Shown piece after piece: positions 9,480 through 17,694 of a stretch of 64,000 nt of DNA. Origin of the DNA: BOG-994 sp049514215 (GTDB lineage: Bacteria > Pseudomonadota > Gammaproteobacteria > Burkholderiales > Burkholderiaceae_D). The notes beneath the pieces are model-generated. The model worked only from the letters and a program-made list of their open reading frames with translations. It was not told the DNA's origin and did not search any database. A program made the translations under genes and the position numbers. The stretch is taken from assembly GCA_049514215.1 (NCBI GenBank), contig JBEKVI010000001.1:1-64000 (forward strand). The letters are read 5' to 3'. Every line of letters starts with the position of its first letter. The stretch's first letter is position 1.

Positions 9480-9881
9480 GCGACTGCGTCACGCCGATTC
9501 CCACGGGCCCCCGCGCACTGATATGGGGCTTCGGGCGCCTTTTGCGGGTGCGTGAGTGGGGCACGCGACCGAAAAGGCCGTCGGTTCTTGGGGGCCACGA
9601 TTCCGAAGTGGACTCATCGCCAGCAACGTAAATGGCACTTTGAAACGTCCTGTGACTCCTTTACCTTCGATCTGTTTAAGATGTGACAGATCGAATGGGG
9701 GGCGAGGTCCTGCAACTTTGACAGCCAGTAAGCTCGTGTCCCGCTCCCAGGGGGAAGCAAGACACTCGGCTTTCACCGCGCTACGTCCGGTTTAGGACTT
9801 TCCAATCTGAGCAGACCTTCCCAAGAAGACTTTGTTGCTCTTTAAGAGGCTTCGTCAATCGTTGAACACAAGGGGAACCAA
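9480..9881 (+). other. Intergenic region upstream of the TonB-dependent receptor
   Basis: A 402 bp gap without a convincing gene. Short open frames on both strands here (for example 9489-9776 minus) have no ribosome site or family look. It contains the perfect inverted repeat at 9666-9695 and a purine-rich AAGGGGAACC before the receptor start. It most likely carries the receptor promoter, which implies that the receptor is regulated separately from the upstream pot/puu genes. Confidence 0.5.
9666..9695. promoter_or_regulatory. Perfect 10-bp inverted repeat, probable operator
   Basis: TTCGATCTGT (9666-9675) and ACAGATCGAA (9686-9695) are exact reverse complements separated by 10 bases, so the half-site centres are 20 bp (two helical turns) apart. 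There is no T-run after it on either strand, so an operator for a dimeric regulator is likelier than a terminator. It lies about 190 bp before the TonB-dependent receptor. The cognate regulator is unknown. Confidence 0.55.
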
Positions 9882-12722
9882 ATGCTCGGGGAAATGAAGT
9901 CCAAACGTCGATGGAGAGCGGTCGTCTGTCCGGTTTTGGTTGTCCTTTCCTTCTTCACGGTGCGCGCCTACGGTCAGACCACCAGTCCCGCGCCAGACGC
10001 TTCACCCGAGACGACCGGGGACCAGAAGCTGGAAAAAATCACGGTCACGGGCTCGAACATCCGCCGTACCGACACCGAGACTCCGAGCGTTGTTCAGGTC
10101 ATCACGGCCGACGACATGAAGAAGTCCGGATATACCAGTGTGGCTGATGTGCTGCACAACATCACCGCGAACAACATGGGGTCCTTGACGCAGGCGAATC
10201 CAGCCGCCTTCGCCGCCGGCGGAGCGGGCGTCTCGCTGCGCGGCTTGACCGTCGGGGGCACGCTGGTGTTGATCGACGGTCACCGCATGGCACCCTACCC
10301 CATGCCCGACGATGGTGAGCGCAGCTTCGTCGATATCGCATCGATTCCGTTCGACGCTGTCGAGAGGATCGAAGTTCTGAAGGACGGCGCTTCATCCGTC
10401 TACGGTTCGGACGCGATCGCAGGTGTCGTCAACGTGATCTTGAAGAAGACCTACGTCGGAACGACCGTGAGCGTGGAGGCGGGCGCGAGCTACAAGGGCG
10501 ATGGGCAAACCCAGCATGCGAGCGCCTTTACAGGTTGGGGTGATCTCGATAACGACGGCTACAACGCATACGTCGGCTTGGAATATCGGTACCAGAACCA
10601 GATTCTGCTCTCGTCCAGACCGTACCTGACGAACACCAACTGGACGAGTCAGGGTGGGGTGAACCTCACGCAGGGGATCAACAACCAGACCGTCGTCGAA
10701 GGCTTGCCCGGAAGCATCACGGGATACCTCGTCAATCCCGCAAACCCGATCAATACGATCACCACTCCCAATGGGAGCACGCTCTACGAGCCAGCCCCCA
10801 TCTACAGTTATCCGGGCTGCACGTCGGCTCAGCTCATCGCCGGTCAGTGCGGCTACGTGAACAAGGCGCTCACGATTCAGCCGCAGACCCAGAACATCGA
10901 CTTGATCTCGCGCTTTACCAAGAAGCTCGAAGACGACTGGCAGTTCAACGTCCAAGGCTCGCTTCTCAATAGTCAGGCGCAGCAGGCGGGCGTCTACAAC
11001 GCGACCGCGCCCCTGGGATTTTTCGGGCTGACCACGCTCAATTTCGGACCCAACGTCAATCCGCCGGTCCCCTATAGCCCAGGTAACTTCCCGTATGTGA
11101 TCACGGTCCCGGCGAACTACCCCGGCAACCCCTTGGGGCGTCCGGCAGGACTTATCTACGACTTCCCCGATCTCGGAGCCCAGAAGCAACAGACCAATAC
11201 GACTTCGTATCGCTTGGTGGGCGAGCTCACGGGGTCGTACAGGGACTGGGATCTTTCCGCCTCGGTGGGCGTAACGAGTGTCGTAACCAACCTTGAAAAC
11301 ATCAACTACATCAGCATCTCGGGCCTGCAGACGGCACTGAACAATCTGAGCTACATCGTGGGCGGCCACAACTCGCAGCAAGTCCTCAATCAAATCGCTC
11401 CCGTTGCTTCCCACAATTCCACGAGCGATCTGGATTTCATCACCCTGCGGGCGTCGCACGATCTGTGGAATCTGCCCGGCGGTCCGCTCTCGTTTGGTAC
11501 GGGCATCGATTTTGAGCATACGTCCTTAGATGAGGAGTTCCCCTCTTCTTTCGCCAACGGCGACCAGGCAAGCCCGATCTACTCGTTTGCTGTGGGCGAC
11601 CAAAACGTCACCGCTATCTACGGGGAACTGGTCGCTCCGATTCTGAAGAACCTGGAAGTCGATGCCTCGGCGCGAGTGGACCATTACGGCGAGTTCGGGA
11701 ACTCGACCACGCCCAAGGTCGGCTTTAAGTACGCCCCGATCCAGGAATTTACGGTGCGGGGCACCTACAGTCAGGGATTTCGCGCACCCAACGTGGCTGA
11801 GAGCGGGAATGCGGGTTCGACCTCGGGAGTGTTGAATGCGGCGACCAATCCGCTCACGGGCCAGCTGATCTATGTTCCGAATATCCAGCTGTCGAATCCG
11901 AACCTGAAGCCCGAAAAATCCGACTCCTACACCTTCGGATTTATTTTCGAGCCGAATCGGATCTTCAATGCGTCGGTGGACTACTACAACATCGATCTGA
12001 AAAACCAGATCATCTCGGTCGGACTGCTCGGGGAGAACCAGTACCTCTATCCTCAGCTTTACGGGGTCAAGTTCTATCCGAACCTGTTAAATATCGCCTA
12101 CGACACGTATCCGTTCATCAACGCGAGCCAAACGCGAACCGACGGTATCGATGTCGATTTGGAGGGGAAATTTAGCCTCGGAGAGTTCGGCAAGCTCAAA
12201 GCCGATTTTCAGCTCACCCGCATGTTCCAGTATTCGTTGACGTTGCCGCAGCTCGGAACGTTCCAGTTGGCAGGAACGCATGGACCCAGCTTCATTTCGG
12301 GTGATACCGGCACGCCGCGCAATCGGGCCACGTTCGTTTTGGATTGGACGAGTGGACCCTGGGATGTGACGGGGACGGTCAACTATGTGGATAGCTACAG
12401 CGTCTTGGATACGAGCTATGGGGAGACCACCTGCGCTAATACGCTCGAGGGGCTTTTCAATGGTGCACAACCGCCCAGCAACTACTGCCGGGTGGCCTCG
12501 TTTACCACCTTTAACCTCAATGCGAGCTACCACCTGACCAAGAACTGGGAGCTGCACGGATCGATCATCAATCTTTTCAATCGGAACGCTCCCTACGACC
12601 TGACGACATTCGGTTCTGCCGGAAACGGGGCCGGAACGGGCGGGGCACCGTACGATCCCGCCTTGGCCCAGGATGGCGCGGTCGGCCGGTTCTTCAGCAT
12701 CGGCGCGCGCTACACGTACTAG
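9882..12722 (+). CDS. TonB-dependent outer-membrane receptor
   Basis: Outer-membrane active transporter of 946 residues, driven by TonB-ExbBD. It has a signal peptide (basic KRRWR then a hydrophobic core ending at AYGQ), a TonB-box-like KITVTGSNIRR, and a plug domain with VSLRGLTVGGTLVLIDGHR, IPFDAVERIEVLKDGASSVYGS and IAGVVNVILKK. A long beta-barrel follows, ending with aromatic YTY as outer-membrane porins do. The NIRR-type plug is the group common in Xanthomonadales and Steroidobacter relatives that take up varied organic ligands. It sits between puuC and gabT, so a polyamine, peptide or GABA-related substrate is plausible but unproven. The ATG at 9894 is an alternative start. Confidence 0.93.
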   Translation: MLGEMKSKRRWRAVVCPVLVVLSFFTVRAYGQTTSPAPDASPETTGDQKLEKITVTGSNIRRTDTETPSVVQVITADDMKKSGYTSVADVLHNITANNMGSLTQANPAAFAAGGAGVSLRGLTVGGTLVLIDGHRMAPYPMPDDGERSFVDIASIPFDAVERIEVLKDGASSVYGSDAIAGVVNVILKKTYVGTTVSVEAGASYKGDGQTQHASAFTGWGDLDNDGYNAYVGLEYRYQNQILLSSRPYLTNTNWTSQGGVNLTQGINNQTVVEGLPGSITGYLVNPANPINTITTPNGSTLYEPAPIYSYPGCTSAQLIAGQCGYVNKALTIQPQTQNIDLISRFTKKLEDDWQFNVQGSLLNSQAQQAGVYNATAPLGFFGLTTLNFGPNVNPPVPYSPGNFPYVITVPANYPGNPLGRPAGLIYDFPDLGAQKQQTNTTSYRLVGELTGSYRDWDLSASVGVTSVVTNLENINYISISGLQTALNNLSYIVGGHNSQQVLNQIAPVASHNSTSDLDFITLRASHDLWNLPGGPLSFGTGIDFEHTSLDEEFPSSFANGDQASPIYSFAVGDQNVTAIYGELVAPILKNLEVDASARVDHYGEFGNSTTPKVGFKYAPIQEFTVRGTYSQGFRAPNVAESGNAGSTSGVLNAATNPLTGQLIYVPNIQLSNPNLKPEKSDSYTFGFIFEPNRIFNASVDYYNIDLKNQIISVGLLGENQYLYPQLYGVKFYPNLLNIAYDTYPFINASQTRTDGIDVDLEGKFSLGEFGKLKADFQLTRMFQYSLTLPQLGTFQLAGTHGPSFISGDTGTPRNRATFVLDWTSGPWDVTGTVNYVDSYSVLDTSYGETTCANTLEGLFNGAQPPSNYCRVASFTTFNLNASYHLTKNWELHGSIINLFNRNAPYDLTTFGSAGNGAGTGGAPYDPALAQDGAVGRFFSIGARYTY

Positions 12723-12798
12723 CCTGCGAAGGCGACGCGGCGGCTCACGCCGCGTTCGCCCCGCGCGGTGCGAAGGTCACCGGGGGGGCGCACTGGCC

Positions 12799-12817
12799 CC
12801 TCGCGGTTTTCGCGAGG
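12799..12817 (+). terminator. Hairpin after the TonB-dependent receptor
   Basis: CCTCGCG and CGCGAGG form a perfect 7-bp GC-rich stem around a GTTTT loop, 76 bp past the receptor stop and 96 bp before gabT. No T-run follows, so it may be a weak or factor-assisted terminator, or an mRNA-stabilising structure. Confidence 0.35.
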
Positions 12818-12912
12818 TGGACCTCGAAGGCCAGGATCCCAGCGCCTACAATGGAGGGACTTCGACCGACAGCGGCGGCCCGTATCGATTGCCGCGCACC
12901 CAAGGAGCTCCC

Positions 12913-14211
12913 ATGAACGCACCCATTCGCTTGAATTCCAATGCCACTCTGACCGCCCGCAAGGAGGCTGCCACGCCGCGCGGCGTGGGGGTCATGGCAT
13001 CGTTTTACGCGGCCCGCGCGGAGAATTCGGAGATCTGGGACGTCGATGGGCGTCGCTACATTGATTTCGCCGGAGGGATAGCCGTTCTAAATACCGGGCA
13101 CCGGCATCCCAAGGTCCTGGCCGCCGTGGCGGCGCAACTCGAGCGCTTCACCCATACCTGCTACCAGGTGGTTCCCTACGAAAGCTATATCGAACTGGCC
13201 GAAAAGCTCAATAAACTGGTGCCGGGGGATTTTCCGAAAAAGACGATGTTTGTCTCGACCGGGGCCGAAGCCGTTGAAAACGCGGTGAAGATTGCCCGCG
13301 TGGCCACGGGTCGCACGGGCGTGATTTCGTTTTCGGGAGCCTTCCATGGGCGGACCATGATGGGCATGGCGCTCACGGGCAAGGTGGCTCCCTACAAGCT
13401 GGGTTTTGGTCCTTTTCCTTCCGAGATTTACCACGCGGCATTTCCGGCACGGGGGACGGATCCGCGAAGGGCCCTCGAAAGTGTACTGGCCCTCTTTAAG
13501 ACTGACATCGAGCCGCGTCGCGTCGCGGCGATCATCGTGGAACCGGTTCAAGGCGAGGGCGGATTCAACGTTGCGCCCCGGGAATTCCTGGTCGGATTGC
13601 GCGAGCTCTGCGACGAGCACGGCATCCTTTTGATCGCCGATGAAATTCAAACCGGGTTTGGCCGCACCGGCAAGTGGTACGCGCTCGAGCACTATGGAAT
13701 CAGCGCGGATGTGGTCACGAGCGCCAAAAGCCTCGCGGGGGGCTTTCCGTTGGCTGCCGTGACCGGCCGCGCAACGGTGATGGACGCGGCCCCTGCCGGA
13801 GGCTTGGGGGGAACCTATGCGGGAAGCCCGATCGGGCTTGCCGCCGCTTTGGCCGTCATCGAAGTGATGGAGGAGGAGGGCCTTCTGAAACGCTCCCTCG
13901 AACTTGGAGGACGGCTCACGGAAGGGCTTGCCTCGGTGAGCGCGATGCTGCCGGGAGCCTGCGAAGTGCGGGGCCTGGGAAGCATGGTCGCCATTGAATT
14001 TTGCAAGCCGAACACCCAGGAGCCCGATGCGGCCCTGACCAAACGGATCCAGGAGGAGGCCCTCAGACGCGGGCTAATTCTTCTGACTTGCGGCACGGGC
14101 GCGAACGTCGTGCGCTTTCTCTATCCGCTCACGATCAGTGACCGGCTCTTTGCAGAAGGCCTGGACATCTTCGAGGCGGCGGTGTCTTCCGCTCGGAACG
14201 CCGCCATTTAG
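12913..14211 (+). CDS. gabT: 4-aminobutyrate aminotransferase
   Basis: Class III PLP aminotransferase, 432 residues, converting GABA plus 2-oxoglutarate to succinic semialdehyde and glutamate. The start at 12913 is fixed by AAGGAG at 12902-12907; the frame is open upstream to 12673, but that stretch is low-complexity and overlaps the receptor gene. Visible: SFYAARAENSEIWDVDGRRYIDFAGGIAVL split over the N-terminus, FVSTGAEAVENAVK phosphate-binding loop, SFSGAFHGRT, LIADEIQTGFGRTG (PLP-N Asp), VTSAKSLAGGFPLAAV with the Schiff-base Lys, and GTYAGSPIG. It completes the putrescine-to-succinate route with the upstream genes, although no gabD is in the window. Confidence 0.92.
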   Translation: MNAPIRLNSNATLTARKEAATPRGVGVMASFYAARAENSEIWDVDGRRYIDFAGGIAVLNTGHRHPKVLAAVAAQLERFTHTCYQVVPYESYIELAEKLNKLVPGDFPKKTMFVSTGAEAVENAVKIARVATGRTGVISFSGAFHGRTMMGMALTGKVAPYKLGFGPFPSEIYHAAFPARGTDPRRALESVLALFKTDIEPRRVAAIIVEPVQGEGGFNVAPREFLVGLRELCDEHGILLIADEIQTGFGRTGKWYALEHYGISADVVTSAKSLAGGFPLAAVTGRATVMDAAPAGGLGGTYAGSPIGLAAALAVIEVMEEEGLLKRSLELGGRLTEGLASVSAMLPGACEVRGLGSMVAIEFCKPNTQEPDAALTKRIQEEALRRGLILLTCGTGANVVRFLYPLTISDRLFAEGLDIFEAAVSSARNAAI

Positions 14212-14275
14212 CGCCCACGCGATGGCAGGGCGCAAACGCGCCGACCCCGTCGCGGGCGGCGCGGGTCCAACTCGC

Positions 14276-14896
14276 CTAGCGACTGCCGAGTAGTGCGCTG
14301 CGGCGCCGCACGACCAAGGCGATCATTCCGAGGCCAGCAAGCATCATGGTGTAGGTCTCCGTTTCCGGAGCGGCGAGCGCGATCTTTGCATCGATATTGC
14401 CGCCGACGAAGCCGCCGGTGGTGGTGGTCACCGTTCCGAGAGGCTGAAACACGAAATCCAGGCTGGATCCTGCGGAGTTCGAGAACGTCAGCGGCGCAAT
14501 CGGCCCAAAGGCAAGCGAATGGGTGGTGGCCGTGCTGCTCCAGGTATAGGGGACGTCATAGTCCTGGGTGCCATAGCCATTTACATCGAGCGAGATCGCC
14601 GCCACGCCGCTCACCGGTGTGCACGTGCCGCAGTTGGCCGCGCTGTCAAAGCCAAAGCTGCCGACGATGGCGGTCCCGGGAAGTGCAAGGTTCGATACGG
14701 TTGTGCCCGTCACGAAGAACACGTCAAATCCGCTGCCGTTCTGGTCGCCCAAGCCCGTGATGTAAGAGTTACCCCCGACGAACGAAACCGTCGGACTGGG
14801 ATTGGAGGCCATTGCGCCCGATGCGGCACTCGCCAGTGCCAATGCGCCCAAGGCCGCACTCAGTTGCTTCCATGATGCTGGTAACTTTGACTTCAT
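14276..14896 (-). CDS. Exported protein with a PEP-CTERM-like C-terminus
   Basis: Predicted exported protein of 206 residues with a signal peptide (LSAALGALALASAASGAMA) and a mature Gly/Ser/Thr-rich beta-type body. The C-terminus reads APETETYTMMLAGLGMIALVV followed by RRRSALLGSR: a short motif, one hydrophobic helix and an Arg cluster, the tripartite layout of PEP-CTERM exosortase substrates, but with PET in place of PEP. The body contains a Cys pair (NCGTC). RBS AAGGAGAT is well placed before the start at 14896. Proteins of this kind are usually linked to extracellular polysaccharide; no exosortase is in the window. Convergent with gabT. Confidence 0.75.
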   Translation of the reverse strand: MKSKLPASWKQLSAALGALALASAASGAMASNPSPTVSFVGGNSYITGLGDQNGSGFDVFFVTGTTVSNLALPGTAIVGSFGFDSAANCGTCTPVSGVAAISLDVNGYGTQDYDVPYTWSSTATTHSLAFGPIAPLTFSNSAGSSLDFVFQPLGTVTTTTGGFVGGNIDAKIALAAPETETYTMMLAGLGMIALVVRRRSALLGSR

Positions 14897-15076
14897 CGAG
14901 ATCTCCTTCGGAATGCGGTAGGGGGTACTTGGTCGATCGGACGACCCGGCGCTAGCCCTATCAGCAAGAAGCTGACCTGATGTGCACCCTGGTTTTGCCC
15001 ACTGAGCGCGGCAGCACTATGGGCGGCACAAAGCGAGCGCAGAATAGGTGCGATCCGAACGTCTTGGGGAAAAACC

Positions 15077-15712
15077 ATGGGAGCACGAGCCGGTGAAAAC
15101 AAGGTCGAACGCGAGCGCGTGCATGCGATCGGTTCAAAGACACAGCCCGCATTTCTCCCCGAGCGCCTGCCAGAAATTCCCGAGGATTTGCACACCCCCG
15201 AGCAACATTCGGCTTGGGACGAAGTTGTTCTTTCACGCGGGCGGATCGGCGGCCCGTTCGCTGTGCTCTTGCGCAGTCCGAAGCTGCTCACGCGCCTGCA
15301 GCGCGTCGGAGCCTACCTGCGCTTCGACAGCATGCTGCCTGCGCACTTGAGCGAGCTTGTCATCTTGCTTGTCGCGCGCGCCTGGACACAGAATTTCGAA
15401 TGGGCCGTGCACGCGCCCATTGCGCGGGAGGCCGGTCTTCATTCGGACATCATCGAGGCGATCTCAGAGGGCACAAGGCCCACGGATGCTCCCGAGGATG
15501 TCGTCTTGGTGGTGGACTTCTGCACCGAACTCATGCAGCAGCGGGGCGTCAGTGACGCCGTCTACGCCCGCTCGCTTGCGCTCTTAGGCGAGCAGGGCGT
15601 CGTTGAGATGACCGCCATCGTCGGGTACTACACCACGCTTGCCATGGTGATGAATGTGGCCAGGACTCACCCGCCCGCCGGCAGCTCTGGGCAACTAAGA
15701 CCCCTGCCCTGA
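15077..15712 (+). CDS. Carboxymuconolactone decarboxylase-like protein
   Basis: 211-residue all-helical protein of the AhpD/CMD-like fold. The core segment LPAHLSELVILLVARAWTQ followed by NFEWAVHAPIAREAG has the Glu-Trp-x-x-His pattern of CMD-family proteins; the CxxC found in peroxidase-type AhpD is absent, so a thiol peroxidase role is unlikely. The second half (VVDFCTELMQQRGVS, VVEMTAIVGYYTTLAMVMN) matches the second helical hairpin of the family. Real substrate unknown. A methyltransferase gene starts 35 bp downstream and is probably co-transcribed. Confidence 0.8.
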   Translation: MGARAGENKVERERVHAIGSKTQPAFLPERLPEIPEDLHTPEQHSAWDEVVLSRGRIGGPFAVLLRSPKLLTRLQRVGAYLRFDSMLPAHLSELVILLVARAWTQNFEWAVHAPIAREAGLHSDIIEAISEGTRPTDAPEDVVLVVDFCTELMQQRGVSDAVYARSLALLGEQGVVEMTAIVGYYTTLAMVMNVARTHPPAGSSGQLRPLP

Positions 15713-15747
15713 CGTGACCGGCTAGCCGCCAAAAGAAAGGGAAGCGA

Positions 15748-16572
15748 ATGTCCAAGCCGGGCTGGGAATTTACGTCTTCGGTGCCGGAGAACTATGACCG
15801 TTACCTCGTGCCAATCCTCTTTGACCGCTTCGCTGAGGATTTGACCACGCGCCTTGATGCTCGGCCCCGCGGAGACGTGCTGGAAGTGGCCTGCGGCACC
15901 GGAGCGGTGACGCGGCGCCTGCGCGCCTACTTGCCCGAAGAAACCGATCTCGTGGCCACGGACTTGAGTGCGGCAATGCTGGCAGTGGCCCAACGCCGAC
16001 TGCCGGAAGCACCCAACCTCGCCTGGCGGCTTGCCGATGTGAATGCGCTCCCCTTTGAGTCGGGACGCTTCGCGGCAGCGGTGTTTCAGTTCGGACTCAT
16101 GTTTGTGGCAGATCCGAAAGTCGCGCTCTGCGAACTGCGCCGCGTGCTCAAGGATGACGGACTTTTGGTCATGAATGTCTGGGATGCGCCGCAGTCGAAT
16201 CCCCATGCGCGCATCGTCGAGGAGGTGGCGCGGGAATTTCTGACTGATCAGGACGTGCTGGGCGAATTTGCCCGCCCGTTTTCCATGAGCGATGTCCGGG
16301 TCTTGCGCGCAATCCTGACCGGCAGCGGTTTTGGAACCGGTTTAATCGAGACGGTCCGGCGCGAGGCAGTCAGTCCCAGCGCGTTGGATTTTGCGCGAGG
16401 CGCGGTCTTCGGCAGTCCCCGCGGAGAGCAATTTAGATCCGCCGGCCTGGATCTGGAGGAAGTGGTCCACACGCTCTCGAAGCGCCTAGCGATGGCGGGG
16501 GGCGATGCCCCATGCCGTCTTCCGGTGCAGGCATTGGTGGTGGGCGCGCGTTGCCTGGCGCAACGGCCCTAG
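15748..16572 (+). CDS. Class I SAM-dependent methyltransferase
   Basis: 274-residue Rossmann-fold methyltransferase of the UbiE/Methyltransf_11 type. Motif I is VLEVACGTGAVTRRL near residue 46, the acidic residue after strand 2 is in LVATDLSAAMLAVA, then LADVNALPFESGRFAAAVFQF (motif II region) and LRRVLKDDGLLVMNVWD. The N-terminus WEFTSSVPENYDRYLVPILF resembles small-molecule methyltransferases with a YD(R/x)Y cap. The substrate cannot be read. Its stop codon lies within a strong hairpin (16557-16593). Confidence 0.85.
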   Translation: MSKPGWEFTSSVPENYDRYLVPILFDRFAEDLTTRLDARPRGDVLEVACGTGAVTRRLRAYLPEETDLVATDLSAAMLAVAQRRLPEAPNLAWRLADVNALPFESGRFAAAVFQFGLMFVADPKVALCELRRVLKDDGLLVMNVWDAPQSNPHARIVEEVAREFLTDQDVLGEFARPFSMSDVRVLRAILTGSGFGTGLIETVRREAVSPSALDFARGAVFGSPRGEQFRSAGLDLEEVVHTLSKRLAMAGGDAPCRLPVQALVVGARCLAQRP

Positions 16573-16593
16573 GCTGGTGAGGGCCGTTGCGCC
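16557..16593 (+). terminator. 14-bp perfect stem-loop overlapping the methyltransferase stop
   Basis: GGCGCAACGGCCCT (16557-16570) and AGGGCCGTTGCGCC (16580-16593) are exact reverse complements around a 9-base loop. The last codons and the TAG of the methyltransferase lie in the left arm and loop. No U-run follows, so termination may need another factor; a 3' mRNA-stabilising role is equally possible. Confidence 0.5.
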
Positions 16594-16792
16594 TGGCCGC
16601 ACATCAGGCCCGCCGTCGGATGCCTCCTTTGTGCCCCGAAGACCGGCTTCTTGGGATCGCGGCTTGCGACAGTTCGCCAACAGTGTAGATTGCTGCATCG
16701 GGGCATCCGGACATGGGCGAATCGGGTCCGATCTTGTATTTCGCCACGTTCGCCCCAATTGATTGGCAGTTTCCCCGAAAGGAGTGACCTGT

Positions 16793-17647
16793 ATGAAGCG
16801 GACAACGATTTTTGCAGGGATTGTCTTCGTTTTGGCATTTTGCTTTGCCGGATTTGCGATGGCTCAGGATCCGACGCTTCATGAAGTCTACGAGGCGGCT
16901 CAGTCCGGACACTTCGCCGAAGCCCAGAGCATGATGGACAAGGTGCTCAAGGACCATCCCACCAGCGGCAAGGCACACTTTGTCGAGGCCGAGTTGCTGG
17001 CGCGTCAGGGGCGCTACGGTGAAGCACAAAGTGAATTGACGACGGCCGAACGCTACAACCCCGGCCTGACCGACGAGAAGCCGCAAGCGGTGCAGGATCT
17101 GCGTGCCCTGATCGGCCAAGGATTGGGTCGCAATACCGGCGGATCGATGCAGCGCGCCATGCCCGCAGCACCCGCTCGGAGCGGAATTTCCCTAGGACTC
17201 ATCGTCGTTGTGCTTGCGGTCATCGCGTTTATCGTTATCGTGGCGCGGGCCATGGGACGTCGCAATCAGGTGGTCTACGGACCCACCGGGCCGGCGATCG
17301 GGGGATATGGGCCTGGCGGCCAGCCCATGCAGCCTTACGGGCCCGGAGGCTATCCGGTCGGCCCCATGGGTGGCGGAATGGGCTCTGGAATCCTCGGTGG
17401 TCTGGCCACGGGCGCGGCCGTTGGGGCTGGCGTTGTCGCCGGAGAGGAACTGATGCATCACTTCACCGATCGGGGCGGGGTACCGGGAGGGGAGTACGTG
17501 CCCCAGTCGCAGCCGATGCCTCCCGACAACATGGGTGGCGCGGACTTCGGCGTGAACAATCCGGGTACCTGGGATGACGGATCTTCAGGTTCGTCCTGGG
17601 ACAGCGGTTCGTCCGGTGGCGGCGGGGGTGGAGACGACTGGAATTAG
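16793..17647 (+). CDS. TPR-like membrane protein with glycine-rich tail
   Basis: 284-residue protein not assigned to a named family. The start at 16793 has GAAAGGAG at a good distance. Order of parts: signal peptide (residues 1-25, ending AMAQ), a periplasmic pair of TPR-like helices (VYEAAQSGHFAEAQSMMDKV; AELLARQGRYGEAQSELT), a transmembrane helix near residues 125-148 (LGLIVVVLAVIAFIVIV), then a YGPGGQP/YGPGGYP-type Gly/Pro repeat stretch, a second Gly/Ala hydrophobic stretch (GGLATGAAVGAGVVAG) and a Ser/Gly/Asp/Trp tail ending GGDDWN. The tail resembles other bacterial proteins with a C-terminal GSSGGGGGGDDW signature. Function unknown; envelope location is the firm inference. Confidence 0.75.
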   Translation: MKRTTIFAGIVFVLAFCFAGFAMAQDPTLHEVYEAAQSGHFAEAQSMMDKVLKDHPTSGKAHFVEAELLARQGRYGEAQSELTTAERYNPGLTDEKPQAVQDLRALIGQGLGRNTGGSMQRAMPAAPARSGISLGLIVVVLAVIAFIVIVARAMGRRNQVVYGPTGPAIGGYGPGGQPMQPYGPGGYPVGPMGGGMGSGILGGLATGAAVGAGVVAGEELMHHFTDRGGVPGGEYVPQSQPMPPDNMGGADFGVNNPGTWDDGSSGSSWDSGSSGGGGGGDDWN

Positions 17648-17694
17648 GCAGCGGTGCCTGTCGGCGCGGGCGCCTTGGTGCTGTCATCGAGTCT

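Noticed and set aside
10392..11519. 375-codon open frame on the minus strand
   Set aside because: Antisense to the TonB-dependent receptor plug and barrel; no motif.
12673..12912. N-terminal extension of the GabT frame
   Set aside because: Overlaps the receptor gene end and is Arg/Gly-rich; AAGGAG marks the start at 12913.
16569..17119. 171-codon minus-strand frame over the TPR protein gene start
   Set aside because: No RBS or domain; the plus-strand gene has a signal peptide and RBS.
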